In this document: positions 1 to 9,468 of the stretch, piece by piece | How positions within the stretch are numbered: position 1 is the stretch's first letter | How the letters are laid out: each line of letters opens with the position of its first letter | Assembly (NCBI GenBank): GCA_030019205.1 | Contig: JASEFH010000001.1 | Coordinates: 242,421-306,420, forward strand | Origin: Methanomicrobiales archaeon | GTDB lineage: Archaea > Halobacteriota > Methanomicrobia > Methanomicrobiales > JACTUA01 | Direction: 5' to 3' | DNA: 64,000 nucleotides | Notes under the pieces: generated by a model | What the model was told of the DNA's origin: nothing | Seen by the model: only the letters and a program-made list of their open reading frames with translations | Database searches by the model: none | Translations under genes and position numbers: made by a program

Positions 1-1
1 C

Positions 2-3000
2 GGTACGGTCTTTGAGGATGCCGATCACGACGGCGAGCGGGACCTGGGCGAAAGCGGGCTCTCCAGCGTTGTGGTGAACCTCACCGATAGCAGTGAGGTG
101 GCGAGTGCCCTGACCGACGGGTACGGGCGGTACACGCTTCGCACCTGCGCGAATGGGACGTACGCCGTCCATGAGGCCAATCCCCCCGGCTACGTCAGCA
201 CAACGCCGGATACCGTGAGCGTGAACCTCGTCGTCGGGACATCCGGACCGAGCCCCGTCGACTTCGGGGACTTTTCCGGTGCAAAGATCACGGGCAAGGT
301 CTTCAACGACACGAACCTGAACGGGATCGACGACGGAGAGCCCGGCCTTGCCGGTGCCGTCGTATCGGGAGGCGGTGATGCCAGCACGACGGAATCTGAC
401 GGCCTCTTCACGCTGTACGTATCCGCATCCGGCGAGATGACCGTAACCGAGACGAATCCCGCGGGGTATGTATCGACCAATGCAATCCCCGGTGCCGGGG
501 CGTTGAAATGGGATAACGACAACCTGAATATCACCATCGCTGCTCCAGGGACGGAGTATGGCGGGAACCTCTTCGGGGATGCGGCAGCTGCTGGCGTCGC
601 TCTCATCTGCGGAACGGTCTTTGACGATGCCAACGGCAACGGCGTTCAGGATCCCGGAGAGTCGGGACTGGCCGGAGCGACGGTGACGCTGAATGGACAA
701 GATCCGCGGACCACCGGTCCCGGCGGAACCTTCGCCTTCGCCGTCCAGGATACCGGGATATATATCGTTGAAGAGGAGAATCCGACAGGATATCGCTCCA
801 CGACACCGGATACCATCCATGTGAACGTAAGTGCGCTCGGACAGAGCCATTACATCGGTTTTGGGGATACGTGTGCCACCTCCTTCAGTTCCGTTATCGG
901 GATCGTCTTTGACGACGGGAATCTCAACGGCGTGATGGATCTGGATGAAACAGGCATTCCTGACGTCGTCATCTCTCTCTCGGACGGACGGGAGACGAAG
1001 ACGGGCGTGTATGGGCAGTACTCCTTCGCGATTGATCGAATAGGGAGCGTCACCGTAGCAGAGGAGGATCCGGCGGGATACATCTCCACCACGCCGAATA
1101 CCGTCGATGTGCATATCGGAGCCCTTGGGGAGAAGTACCCCGTCTGCTTTGGCGATGCCCTGCAGGCGAGCATCGTCACGATCACGGGCCAGGTCGTGAA
1201 CGACACCAACGGCAACGGGCGGAAGGACGACGGCGAGGCGGGGCTTGCGGGTGCGACCGTCGCCCTCTCATCCGGCATGTCGCAGACGACGGGTTCGGAC
1301 GGCTGCTTCCAGCTCTACGGGCCTCCCGGCGCCGTGATCACCGTCACCGAGACCAACCCGCAGGGATACCGCTCCACGAACGCCATCCCAGGTGGATCGG
1401 GTGATAAGATCGGCAACGACACCGTGCGGGTGGCAGCTCTGGAAGCAGGCGCCCGGTCAGAAGGCACGTTATTCCTCGACACCCTCGAAGGTGGGGAGGA
1501 CCTCGGCATCGACGTGGAGAAGAACGTCCTGGTGAACCAGTCCGGATCCTGGGTGAGATACGAGGGCGAGGTGGATGCCGCCAATTCGAGCGTGCAGATC
1601 CCCGTCCTCCAGAGCGGGACGCCGTTCAGGTGGGAGATTCGGGTGAAGAACACCGGCACGGTGCCCGTGGACCTCACCTGGTATGACATCAATAACGACG
1701 AAACGCCTCGCAACCTGAGCGACGAGTGCCCCGGCCTGCCGGCATCGCTCGATGTCGGAGGGGAGTATACCTGCACCATCGATGACACCGCACAGGCCTT
1801 GGCAGAGTATACCATTGGGGATTACATATCTTCGCGTTCTTCGCTCCAGACAAACCAGGTCTTTGTGGATGCCTCGTACGGCTACTGGCACACATTCGAC
1901 GAGGACAGCGCCGCGTATCTCGGCGTGGAAAACCCCTTCGGAGTGAAGAAGCTGGTTTGTGGAGTGGAAAACGGTTCTCCTGGCCTCTTCGATGCGAATG
2001 CTCCCCCCGGTCCCACCGTGTACACGTCGATACCGACGCCGGTCTGGGTGGTGCTCGTCTGGAACTTCTACAACGAACCTGCAAACCTCACCTGGACCGA
2101 CGTGCAGAACGGGATAGCGGTGAATATGAGCGATGAGGAGATGTTCTACGGTGAGGTCCCGAAAACGATCGATGCCTGCAACTTCTCGCTCTTCGGGTTC
2201 GGTGAACCGAATCTGGGCCTGAACTACAACAACGTGACGGTCGCGGCAACCTACGATACTCTTCCGCCAGCAACCGCGAGCGATATTGCGTACTATACAG
2301 GCATCACCGAGCACGACGAATCCGGCGTTGTGGAGGTTCTGGTGTTCGAAGATGAGAACGGCAACACGGCATGGGACGAAGCGGCTGAACCGGGCATACC
2401 GGGAGTCACGGTCCGTCTGTACGACTCGAGCGGTCCTGTGACGACGGCATACACCGACGCCGAAGGGAGGACTGCGTTCCGGGGTCTCGCGCCCGGAGCA
2501 TACACGGTCGTCGAGACGGACCCCGCCGGCTATGCGAGCACGACGGCGAACATCCGCCATGTGTCGGTGCGTGCAGGGGAGACGCTCGAGGTAAGGTTCG
2601 GCGATCGGCTTCTGCCGTCAAACAGTATCGGCGGTACCGTCTTCCACGACCTGGACGGCAGCGCCGACTGGAACGATGACGAGCCCGGGATCGGCGGTGT
2701 GACCGTTAGCATCTCCCGGACCGAATGGTCGGGGAGGCAGACCACGACGGACGAGTACGGCCAGTTCACATTCGACGACCTGGGGTCGGGATCGTATGTG
2801 GTGATCGAGACCGATCTCCCCGGCTACGCGAGCACCACGCCGAATATCCAGACTGCGATCATCTATGAGGGCAGCGTCGCGGTCTACTTCGGCGACCGCT
2901 ACGTTGGACCGGAACCCCCGGACACGGCGACGATTCTCGCAACCGTCTTTGATGACCTGAATAACAACACTATCTGGGACGATGGCGAGCCGGGCATCGG

Positions 3001-4609
3001 CGGCGTGAGGGTGAACGCCACCAACGGGAGCGTCACGCTCCAGTGCACCACCAATGCCCTGGGCCAGTGCCCGTTCCTCGACCTTGCTCCGGATACGTAC
3101 ACCCTGATGGAGACCGATCCCGAGGGTTACGTGAGCATCACGCCGAACATCCTGACGGTCACCGTGGCAGCAGACGATGTGCGGCAGGTATACTTCGGAG
3201 ACCTGTACGTCGAGCCCGAACCCCCGCAGGCCGCGGCGATCTGGGCAACGGTCTTCGACGATCGCGACGCGAACGGGCTATGGAACGATAACGAGCCCGG
3301 CATCAGCGGGATTCAGATCCATCTGGAGAACGCCAGCGGCACAGTCTCACAGCAGTCCACCGGCGAGTTCGGGCACACGGCGTTCATGGGACTGGCGCCC
3401 GGGATGTACGGCGTGATCGAGACCGATCCGGCGAACTACGTCAGCACCACGCCGAATACCGTGAACGTCAGCGTGGAGGCGGCGGAGATCGTGCAGGTGT
3501 TCTTCGGAGACAGGGAGCAGAAGGTCGTGCCGCCCACGCCCGAACCCACACCGAAGCCCCGGCCGGGGCCCTACTACGGCTCTCGGGCATTCGGCTCCGG
3601 CGGCCATCGGTGCGACTTCATCGAGAACGGAACGCTCTCACCATCGGCGGAAGGCATCGTTCCCCGGGAGATCACCATCTGCGCCGTGGATGGCATCGGC
3701 GAGCTGATCGTCGGCAGAGGGACGCTGGCCCTGGCCGCCGGTGCCAGCCCGCTCCCGTATGCGGTCATCAAACCCCTGCAGGCCCTCCCATCCGGGAGCG
3801 GACCCGGGTATGCCGCCACGGGCTTCGCCTACGATCTGGCCCCGCTGGACGCCACGTTCCAGCCTCCGGCCACGCTCCGCATGGAGTTTACACCGGAGGA
3901 GTGGGCCGTCCTCGAGGGCAGATCCCTCGTCCTCCGCCGGTGGGACGGTGCAGCAGGAGTGTGGGCAGACATGCCTGCGGATATCGACACCGCCGGACGT
4001 GTGGTGACCGCCGAGGTCGGAGAGCTGGGCGTCGTCGGGCTCTTCGAGCAGGTGCCGCTGCCGCCGGTGGCCGGTGGACCCGCCGAACCGGCGCCGTCGG
4101 GAACCCCCGCTCCGGGATTCGACTGGTTCCCCTACCTGATGGCCTTCCTGCTGGCCCTGCTCGCGCTCCTGCTGGCCGTCTGGTGGAGCCGCAGGCCTGA
4201 GCGGGAGGAGGAGCTGCCGCCCCTGCCGGAGAGGCCGCTGCCCGGCGGCACGTATGCGGCGAAGCCCGTCCTCGTTGCAGGCATGGAGTCGGCCTACGGC
4301 GCCATCATAGGGGTGATCAACGATATCGAGGCGCAGCTGCAGGATCTGGAGGCGATGGTGCAGGGCCCCGCCCGCCACGTATTCACTCCGCAGGATGCGG
4401 CTGCCGTCGCGGACCGCTTCTTCTACACGGCGCAGGTTGCCGAGGAGCGGATGAAGGATCCGGACATCCGACAGTTCCTGACCGCCGAGCAGATCGAGCA
4501 GCTCAACGCCCAGTTGAGGGAGGCGGTGGCGAAGATGGTTCTGCTCTCGCAGACCTCCGAACCCCTGCGGCTGGCCGTGGACGCGAGGATCGGCGAGGCG
4601 GGACGATAG
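2..4609 (+). CDS. Giant cell-surface protein with SdrD-B-like repeats, membrane anchor and cytoplasmic tail (5' partial)
   Basis: The frame is open from base 2, so the N-terminus lies outside the window; the GTG at 71 sits inside a repeat and is not the real start. At least nine repeats of about 85-110 residues begin with a V-F-x-D-x-N-x-N-G-like calcium-binding signature and end in F-G-D: five up to about 1490 and four from about 2328 to 3510. A non-repeat beta-rich region (about 1500-2300) lies between. A Pro-rich linker (3526-3570), another extracellular domain, one hydrophobic segment (about 4124-4188) and a 130-residue tail follow. Repeats outside, one anchor and an internal tail suggest a surface or adhesion protein. 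The tail (4257-4606) is homologous to the small protein at 46935-47309. Ligand unknown. Confidence 0.9.
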   Translation, partial: GTVFEDADHDGERDLGESGLSSVVVNLTDSSEVASALTDGYGRYTLRTCANGTYAVHEANPPGYVSTTPDTVSVNLVVGTSGPSPVDFGDFSGAKITGKVFNDTNLNGIDDGEPGLAGAVVSGGGDASTTESDGLFTLYVSASGEMTVTETNPAGYVSTNAIPGAGALKWDNDNLNITIAAPGTEYGGNLFGDAAAAGVALICGTVFDDANGNGVQDPGESGLAGATVTLNGQDPRTTGPGGTFAFAVQDTGIYIVEEENPTGYRSTTPDTIHVNVSALGQSHYIGFGDTCATSFSSVIGIVFDDGNLNGVMDLDETGIPDVVISLSDGRETKTGVYGQYSFAIDRIGSVTVAEEDPAGYISTTPNTVDVHIGALGEKYPVCFGDALQASIVTITGQVVNDTNGNGRKDDGEAGLAGATVALSSGMSQTTGSDGCFQLYGPPGAVITVTETNPQGYRSTNAIPGGSGDKIGNDTVRVAALEAGARSEGTLFLDTLEGGEDLGIDVEKNVLVNQSGSWVRYEGEVDAANSSVQIPVLQSGTPFRWEIRVKNTGTVPVDLTWYDINNDETPRNLSDECPGLPASLDVGGEYTCTIDDTAQALAEYTIGDYISSRSSLQTNQVFVDASYGYWHTFDEDSAAYLGVENPFGVKKLVCGVENGSPGLFDANAPPGPTVYTSIPTPVWVVLVWNFYNEPANLTWTDVQNGIAVNMSDEEMFYGEVPKTIDACNFSLFGFGEPNLGLNYNNVTVAATYDTLPPATASDIAYYTGITEHDESGVVEVLVFEDENGNTAWDEAAEPGIPGVTVRLYDSSGPVTTAYTDAEGRTAFRGLAPGAYTVVETDPAGYASTTANIRHVSVRAGETLEVRFGDRLLPSNSIGGTVFHDLDGSADWNDDEPGIGGVTVSISRTEWSGRQTTTDEYGQFTFDDLGSGSYVVIETDLPGYASTTPNIQTAIIYEGSVAVYFGDRYVGPEPPDTATILATVFDDLNNNTIWDDGEPGIGGVRVNATNGSVTLQCTTNALGQCPFLDLAPDTYTLMETDPEGYVSITPNILTVTVAADDVRQVYFGDLYVEPEPPQAAAIWATVFDDRDANGLWNDNEPGISGIQIHLENASGTVSQQSTGEFGHTAFMGLAPGMYGVIETDPANYVSTTPNTVNVSVEAAEIVQVFFGDREQKVVPPTPEPTPKPRPGPYYGSRAFGSGGHRCDFIENGTLSPSAEGIVPREITICAVDGIGELIVGRGTLALAAGASPLPYAVIKPLQALPSGSGPGYAATGFAYDLAPLDATFQPPATLRMEFTPEEWAVLEGRSLVLRRWDGAAGVWADMPADIDTAGRVVTAEVGELGVVGLFEQVPLPPVAGGPAEPAPSGTPAPGFDWFPYLMAFLLALLALLLAVWWSRRPEREEELPPLPERPLPGGTYAAKPVLVAGMESAYGAIIGVINDIEAQLQDLEAMVQGPARHVFTPQDAAAVADRFFYTAQVAEERMKDPDIRQFLTAEQIEQLNAQLREAVAKMVLLSQTSEPLRLAVDARIGEAGR

Positions 4610-5009
4610 GGTCCCGCACGGCACCTCCTCCCTTCTTCTATCCGCATTCTTGCAATCCCATGCCGTGCTGGGGCACTACGGTGCAGTTCATCCCGCACTG
4701 CAGACGGGTCTAGAAAATCGCTCTGTTATGCGCTCTGTCGAAGCGACCAAGGGTGCGTTCAAGCATACAGGAGGAAACCCGCGGGTTCTCATAGAAGCCT
4801 TCCGGCGTGTTGCACCTGTCCCATCGATGGCTGGATCCTAGTCTCCCCGCGGCCTTTATCAGGCCCGCCCGCCCCCTCGGTGAGAAAGGACTCGTGCGAT
4901 AGGCCTGTACGATTCCGGGAATTCGGAACCATCGCTATCGCACGAGAGCGTGGGGGAATCTCGCCCCTTCCCGGAGCATACCGGAAATCCGTCGGTATCT
5001 TCTCGATGA
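4610..5009. other. Gene-free spacer between convergent genes
   Basis: This separates the surface-protein stop from the convergent queC stop. Short open frames on the + strand lack ribosome-binding sites and recognisable content. A pyrimidine-rich run just after the stop (about 4622-4640) could act as an archaeal terminator, but no strong hairpin was seen. Confidence 0.5.
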
Positions 5010-5684
5010 CTATCTCGACGGAGCCCTATTCTGCGCGCACTCGAGGGGATCTTTCATACCGGCCCGCTCGAACGCGCTCCGCCGTGCGAGGCAAGACGCG
5101 CACCGCCCGCACGGCCGATCTTCTCCCGAGTAGCAGGACCACGTGAGCGAGTAGTCGACGCCGAGAGTCTGCCCGATCCGCAGGATGTCGAGTTTGTCCT
5201 GCTGCAGGTAGGGTGCCCGCAGCGTGATGGGATAGTGGTCGCAGGCCTCCAGGGCCTTCTTCATGGCATCGATGACGGCCGGGCTGCAGTCCGGGGAGAG
5301 GGCGGCGTCCTCCCTGTTTACAGCGGTGAAGAGAGTCCGCACGCCCCAGGCGAGGCAGTAGGAGGCCGCGACGGAGATGAAGATCATGTTCCGGTTGGGA
5401 ACGATCACCGACCGCCCGAGATCGTCCTCCGGGATCCCCTCCGGGATGGGTATCTCGGGATCGGTGAGGGCGCACCCCCGCGCCATCTCCCCGAGCGCGG
5501 GGAAGTGGATGACGATATGCTGGATCTCCAGTTTCCGAACGAGCGCCTTGGCGAACTCGAGTTCTTTGATGGATTTCTGACCGTACGTGAAGGTGATGGC
5601 CACGGGGCGGAGCCCCATGTGGATCACCTCGTAGAGGAGCGTGGTGGAGTCCATACCTCCCGAGAAGAGAACGGCAGCTTTCAT
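5010..5684 (-). CDS. queC: 7-cyano-7-deazaguanine synthase (QueC)
   Basis: QueC makes preQ0 from 7-carboxy-7-deazaguanine with ATP and ammonia; in archaea preQ0 feeds archaeosine synthesis in tRNA. The product is 224 residues, usual for the family. The ATP-binding PP-loop S-G-G-M-D-S-T-T is at residues 8-15. Four C-terminal cysteines (184, 192, 195, 198) match the zinc site. The frame is open to 5762, but the ATG at 5684 is chosen because it puts the PP-loop at the usual distance from the N-terminus. No other archaeosine gene is adjacent; the gene stands alone, convergent with the surface protein. Confidence 0.95.
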   Translation of the reverse strand: MKAAVLFSGGMDSTTLLYEVIHMGLRPVAITFTYGQKSIKELEFAKALVRKLEIQHIVIHFPALGEMARGCALTDPEIPIPEGIPEDDLGRSVIVPNRNMIFISVAASYCLAWGVRTLFTAVNREDAALSPDCSPAVIDAMKKALEACDHYPITLRAPYLQQDKLDILRIGQTLGVDYSLTWSCYSGEDRPCGRCASCLARRSAFERAGMKDPLECAQNRAPSR

Positions 5685-6885
5685 GGGAATCGTTTTGTCT
5701 CCAGGGGGATGGTTGAATCGGATAGATCTCGCAATCACTCCAGAATTCGGCAGCGGGCTCATATCAATGTGGAAACGAGCCGGTCATTTCAGGTTTCTGC
5801 CGGGCACGTATGTGGGAAAACCCGGGGCTGTTACCGTGCCTTCGGCGTGCACTCCGGTTCGCCGCGGAAAGCCGGCGTGATCCGTTATCTCCAACCATCT
5901 CGATTGTTCGCGTGTCTTTTATGCACCGTGCCTGTACGTAGTGGGGGAGGAGATCCTAAAAAGTACACTCCGGCGCGACCTCAACCCTTCTTCTAGAGGG
6001 GTGTATGGAGCATCTTCGAGCACCAGACCGATAGGGAGCGCGCTATGCTACGACTCGAAGAGGCATGCGAAGTTCCCTCCGATTCTCCGGAGGATAAACA
6101 GTCCATGAACCCGCACGCATGGCTATCTTGGCATCCCTCATCTGGGCGGAAGATGATGACTTGTGCTGTATCAAGGTGCGTATCGTTTTGTCCCGGGCAA
6201 CCACCCCTCGCACGTGCGACGGGATGGGAGCGCCAAACAATTGAGGAAGGTATAACGGGGGAGACCCTGAAACACAACTGCCAACCCAACGAGAGATGGG
6301 TGCGACCCCGATGGGGCATAATGGAACAGAAGTACAATTCTTGGGAGACTTCGGTGGAGGACAGCCCCCTGGATGTACGGTGTAAAGGACATAGAGGTCT
6401 CCCTAAAACTATTTTCAGCCTGATAAATGCGAGTAAAAAGCATGGCCATCGATCATCTGCTCGACTCTGCAGAATGTTGGGATGTCCGCAGTATTACGAC
6501 CCGCAGAGCAATGGTATGATATGGCCTATGAGAGCGGCGAACGGATAAATAATCGGTAACATCAATTCTCGATCCCTCGATCCGTGATTCCTTCGATCAC
6601 AAATAATCTCATGCACAGGTGTGCCGGGATCGCACCAGAGGGTTGGCCCTCTGCCCCAGAAATGATGGATAGCCGGATAGCCGCACCAATTGATACATTT
6701 CCCGAAAGTGTGCGAACCTGTAGAAGGGAGAAGATATCCATTGTTAAAAGGAGAACAATATTCGCAGAATTCGCAGAAACGGAAGTGGTATGCGTTCACG
6801 CTGTCGGATGGGACGCAAGAATTTCTTATGAATCAGGCGGTCGGTACATCTAGACTCATCAATCGTGACGGTCTCCCGATCGGAA
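5685..6885. other. 1.2 kb low-GC stretch without a convincing gene, next to the tRNA-Val 3' end
   Basis: From about 5985 the sequence is clearly poorer in G+C than its surroundings. The longest frame (6045-6548, +, 167 codons) has no ribosome-binding site, family motif or gene-like composition, and competing frames of similar length lie on the other strand. AT-rich promoter-like words occur (about 5915, 5958, 6540-6560, 6740). It may be a decayed or acquired segment. No copy of the tRNA end, integrase or inverted repeat was found. Confidence 0.45.
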
Positions 6886-6959
6886 TGGGCTCGCTGAGAT
6901 TCGAACTCAGGACCTCCGCCATGTCAAGGCGACGTCATAACCGGCTAGACCACGAGCCC
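6886..6959 (-). tRNA. tRNA-Val (GAC)
   Basis: Reading the - strand, a 7-bp acceptor stem (GGGCTCG with CGAGCCC), an anticodon stem TCGCC/GGCGG with loop TTGACAT (anticodon GAC), and a T-arm with loop TTCGAAT fold into a complete 74-nt tRNA with discriminator A. There is no intron, and CCA is not encoded. Its T-arm region is nearly identical to that of the tRNA-Pro at 56967. Confidence 0.95.
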
Positions 6960-6973
6960 GTCTGAGATTGCAG

Positions 6974-6986
6974 CCTTAAATATTAG
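6974..6986 (-). promoter_or_regulatory. Probable TATA box of tRNA-Val
   Basis: On the - strand the AT-rich word TAATATTTAAGG lies about 20-27 bases before the mature 5' end of tRNA-Val, the usual distance for an archaeal box A. Confidence 0.5.
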
Positions 6987-7050
6987 GTTACTGGATCATA
7001 AAATGGTTTTGCCATCCTCCCGAGAAGGGTGAGGACAGGGCGGGGTTGGA

Positions 7051-8643
7051 TCAGATCTTCGCAAACTTCGCCGAGAAGATCCCCTCCTTGCTGCGGATCT
7101 GTTCCATCACCTCGGGCGGGACCGGCGAATCCACGTTCAGGACCATGATCGCCTCCTCGCCGGGCTTGATCCGCCCCACCTGCATGCCGGCGATATTGAT
7201 TTTGTTTGCGCCCAGGATCGTGGACGCCCTGCCGATCACGCCCGGCTGGTCCAGGTGGCGCGAGACGACGACGTAGCCTTCCGGAATCATGTCCATCGTA
7301 TACCCCCCGATCGCCACGATCCGGCTGCGGCCTTTCATGAAGATCGTACCGCTCATCGTCTCCTCCATCGCATCGGTCTTCACGCGGATGGTGATCAGGT
7401 TCTTGAACCCGAGGGACTCTTCCGTGACCGCCTCCTTGATGGCGATCCCGCGTTCTTTGGCAATGTACTCGGCGTTGATGATATTGGAGGGCGACTGGAG
7501 GATGGGATCCATGAGCCCCTTCAGCGCGCGCCGCGTGATATACCGGGTGTTCACCGAGGGCTGGGAGAGTTCTCCGCCGAACTCCACCTCCACGGACTGC
7601 AGTCTCCCCTCGACGATCTGGATCAGGAATCTTCCCATCTTCTCTGCAAGCTGCGCGAAGGGCTCGATCCGCTCCTGCTGCTCGGGAGGGACCATGGGGG
7701 CGTTCACGGCGTACTTCGCGGGCGCTCCCTGCAGGACGGCGATGATCTCCTTCGCCACGGTGACGGCAACATTCTGCTGCGCCTCGACGGTGCTGGCGCC
7801 CAGGTGCGGCGTCACGATCACCTGCTGGAGATCCAGCAGGGGGGACTTCAGGGGCGGTTCGTCCTCGAAGACATCGAGCGCCGCTCCTGCGACCTTGTTG
7901 CTCTTCACAGCCTCGTAGAGCGCTTTCTCGTCGATGATCCCGCCCCTGGCGCAGTTGATGATCCGCACGCCGTCCTTCATCATGGCGATCTTCTCGGCAT
8001 CGATGAGGTGGTGCGTGTCCTTGGTCAGCGGGGTATGCACGGTGATGAAGTCGGAGACGCGGATCAGTTCGTCGAGCGGCATCAGCTTCACCCCGAGCTG
8101 GGCCGCACGCTCCTCGCTGATAAAGGGGTCGTAGGCGACCACCTTCATCCGCATGGCGTTCGCCCTCTGGGCGATCTCCCGCCCGATCCTTCCCAGCCCC
8201 ACGATGCCGAGCGTCTTCTCGTTCAGCTCGATCCCCATGAACTTGGAGCGCTTCCATTGCCTCTGCTTCAGGGAGGCATTCGCCTGCGGAATGTTCCTGG
8301 CGAGCGCCAGCATCATCGCCATCGTATGCTCCGTGGCGGCGAGCGTGTTCCCTTCCGGTGCATTGACCACGGGGATGCCGCGGCGGGTTGCGGCCTCCAC
8401 GTCGATATTGTCCACCCCGGCCCCGGCCCGCCCGATGATCCGGAGGCGGGTCCCGGCATCGATGATCCTACCAGTCACCGTGGTGCCGCTCCTGACAACC
8501 AGGGCATCGTAATCCTTTACGATCTCCGCCAGCTGCTCCTCCGTCTGATCGGTCCTGACGTCTACATCCGCCTCTTCCTGCAGGATCGCCAACCCCTCAT
8601 CAGCCAGCGGGTCGCAGACCAGAACTTTGTACCTCAAAGTCAA
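7051..8643 (-). CDS. serA: D-3-phosphoglycerate dehydrogenase (SerA)
   Basis: SerA catalyses the NAD-dependent oxidation of 3-phosphoglycerate, the first step of serine synthesis. At 530 residues it is the long form: an N-terminal substrate domain split around an NAD-binding Rossmann domain (G-L-G-R-I-G near residue 150), the catalytic His motif P-H-L-G-A-S, an intervening domain, and a C-terminal ACT domain (H-L-D-Q-P-G-V-I-G) that usually senses serine. The first codon is TTG; no in-frame ATG lies upstream. Serine made here could feed glyA (26003-27250), though that gene is in a separate operon. It is divergent from ppsA. Confidence 0.95.
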   Translation of the reverse strand: MTLRYKVLVCDPLADEGLAILQEEADVDVRTDQTEEQLAEIVKDYDALVVRSGTTVTGRIIDAGTRLRIIGRAGAGVDNIDVEAATRRGIPVVNAPEGNTLAATEHTMAMMLALARNIPQANASLKQRQWKRSKFMGIELNEKTLGIVGLGRIGREIAQRANAMRMKVVAYDPFISEERAAQLGVKLMPLDELIRVSDFITVHTPLTKDTHHLIDAEKIAMMKDGVRIINCARGGIIDEKALYEAVKSNKVAGAALDVFEDEPPLKSPLLDLQQVIVTPHLGASTVEAQQNVAVTVAKEIIAVLQGAPAKYAVNAPMVPPEQQERIEPFAQLAEKMGRFLIQIVEGRLQSVEVEFGGELSQPSVNTRYITRRALKGLMDPILQSPSNIINAEYIAKERGIAIKEAVTEESLGFKNLITIRVKTDAMEETMSGTIFMKGRSRIVAIGGYTMDMIPEGYVVVSRHLDQPGVIGRASTILGANKINIAGMQVGRIKPGEEAIMVLNVDSPVPPEVMEQIRSKEGIFSAKFAKI

Positions 8644-9468
8644 AACCCCATAATCATTCTGCTCCTCACCTAATCAGGCTTTTTACTCATGCAGACCCAC
8701 CGACGCAGTGAGGGCTCCTGCGGTACTCCCGCTGCCCGGATTTGCCGCATCGCCCCTCACGGGCGCGGAGGAAGCCGGTTTCTGATGGAGCGCCGCAGAA
8801 GATCTAGTCTGCGATGATCCGGGAGGGAACCGATCGCAAGAACCGCACACGCTTCCCTGCCACGCGGAGGAGATCCCGTGCCGCCTTCCGCGACCCCGAA
8901 CGGAAGAGAGATGCCGGCCACCCCTTCCGGTGCGGTCCCTCGCCCGCAGTTCTCCGCGGTGGATCCGGTCGCCGATCTCACCCGACCTCTGCAGCACGCG
9001 ATCCGTGTCTGACAGCCCCCTTCGCAGTGCTGCCATGGGGATGCCGCAGGGAGAACGGGAGAAGTGCCTGCCCGGCACCGCAGGGCGATCCGCGGGAGCG
9101 GGCGCACTGGGCGCTGCAGGCAGCCGCAACGCGGCAGGAAACCGCAGCCGGAACTGCCGGAACCCTCCGAATCGGGGCAAGACGCCCCGCCCTGACCCCA
9201 TCCGCCGGATGGCATGGCCCCTTCTGCCGCCCTTCGGTGGCGGCGCGGACGGCGACCGATGCCCGCACAGGCGCCCCTTCCAGGGACCAGCGCCGTTTCT
9301 TCCCTCAAACTGCGCTTCGGGAGCATGACATTCATATAGCATTGGGGATATAGAATACGTCGAGATAGCGCAATGCTCGATGGATGGGACGATTGGACCG
9401 CCGGAGCCGCGCCCGATCGCTCTCACGAACAAATCATTAAAGCGTATGGGATGGCAAAGGGTTTTCAC
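8644..9468. other. GC-rich gene-free divergent spacer between serA and ppsA
   Basis: About 0.8 kb. Frames are open on both strands only because stop codons are rare at this composition; none carries a family signature. The right end is AT-richer: CATATAG near 9333, GGATATAG near 9347, and AATCATTAAAG at about 9431-9441. The last lies roughly 27-37 bases before the chosen ppsA ATG and is the best promoter candidate. Confidence 0.5.

Noticed and set aside
71..4609. GTG at 71 as the true start of the surface protein
   Set aside because: The frame is open to the window edge, and bases 2-70 encode the first part of another repeat of the same kind.
6045..6548. 167-codon frame in the low-GC block
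   Set aside because: No ribosome-binding site, no motif, and similar-length frames overlap it on the other strand.
6886..6959. tRNA-Val as an attachment site
   Set aside because: No second copy of the tRNA 3' end was found in the flanking 1.2 kb and there is no integrase; kept only as a speculation in the low-GC finding.
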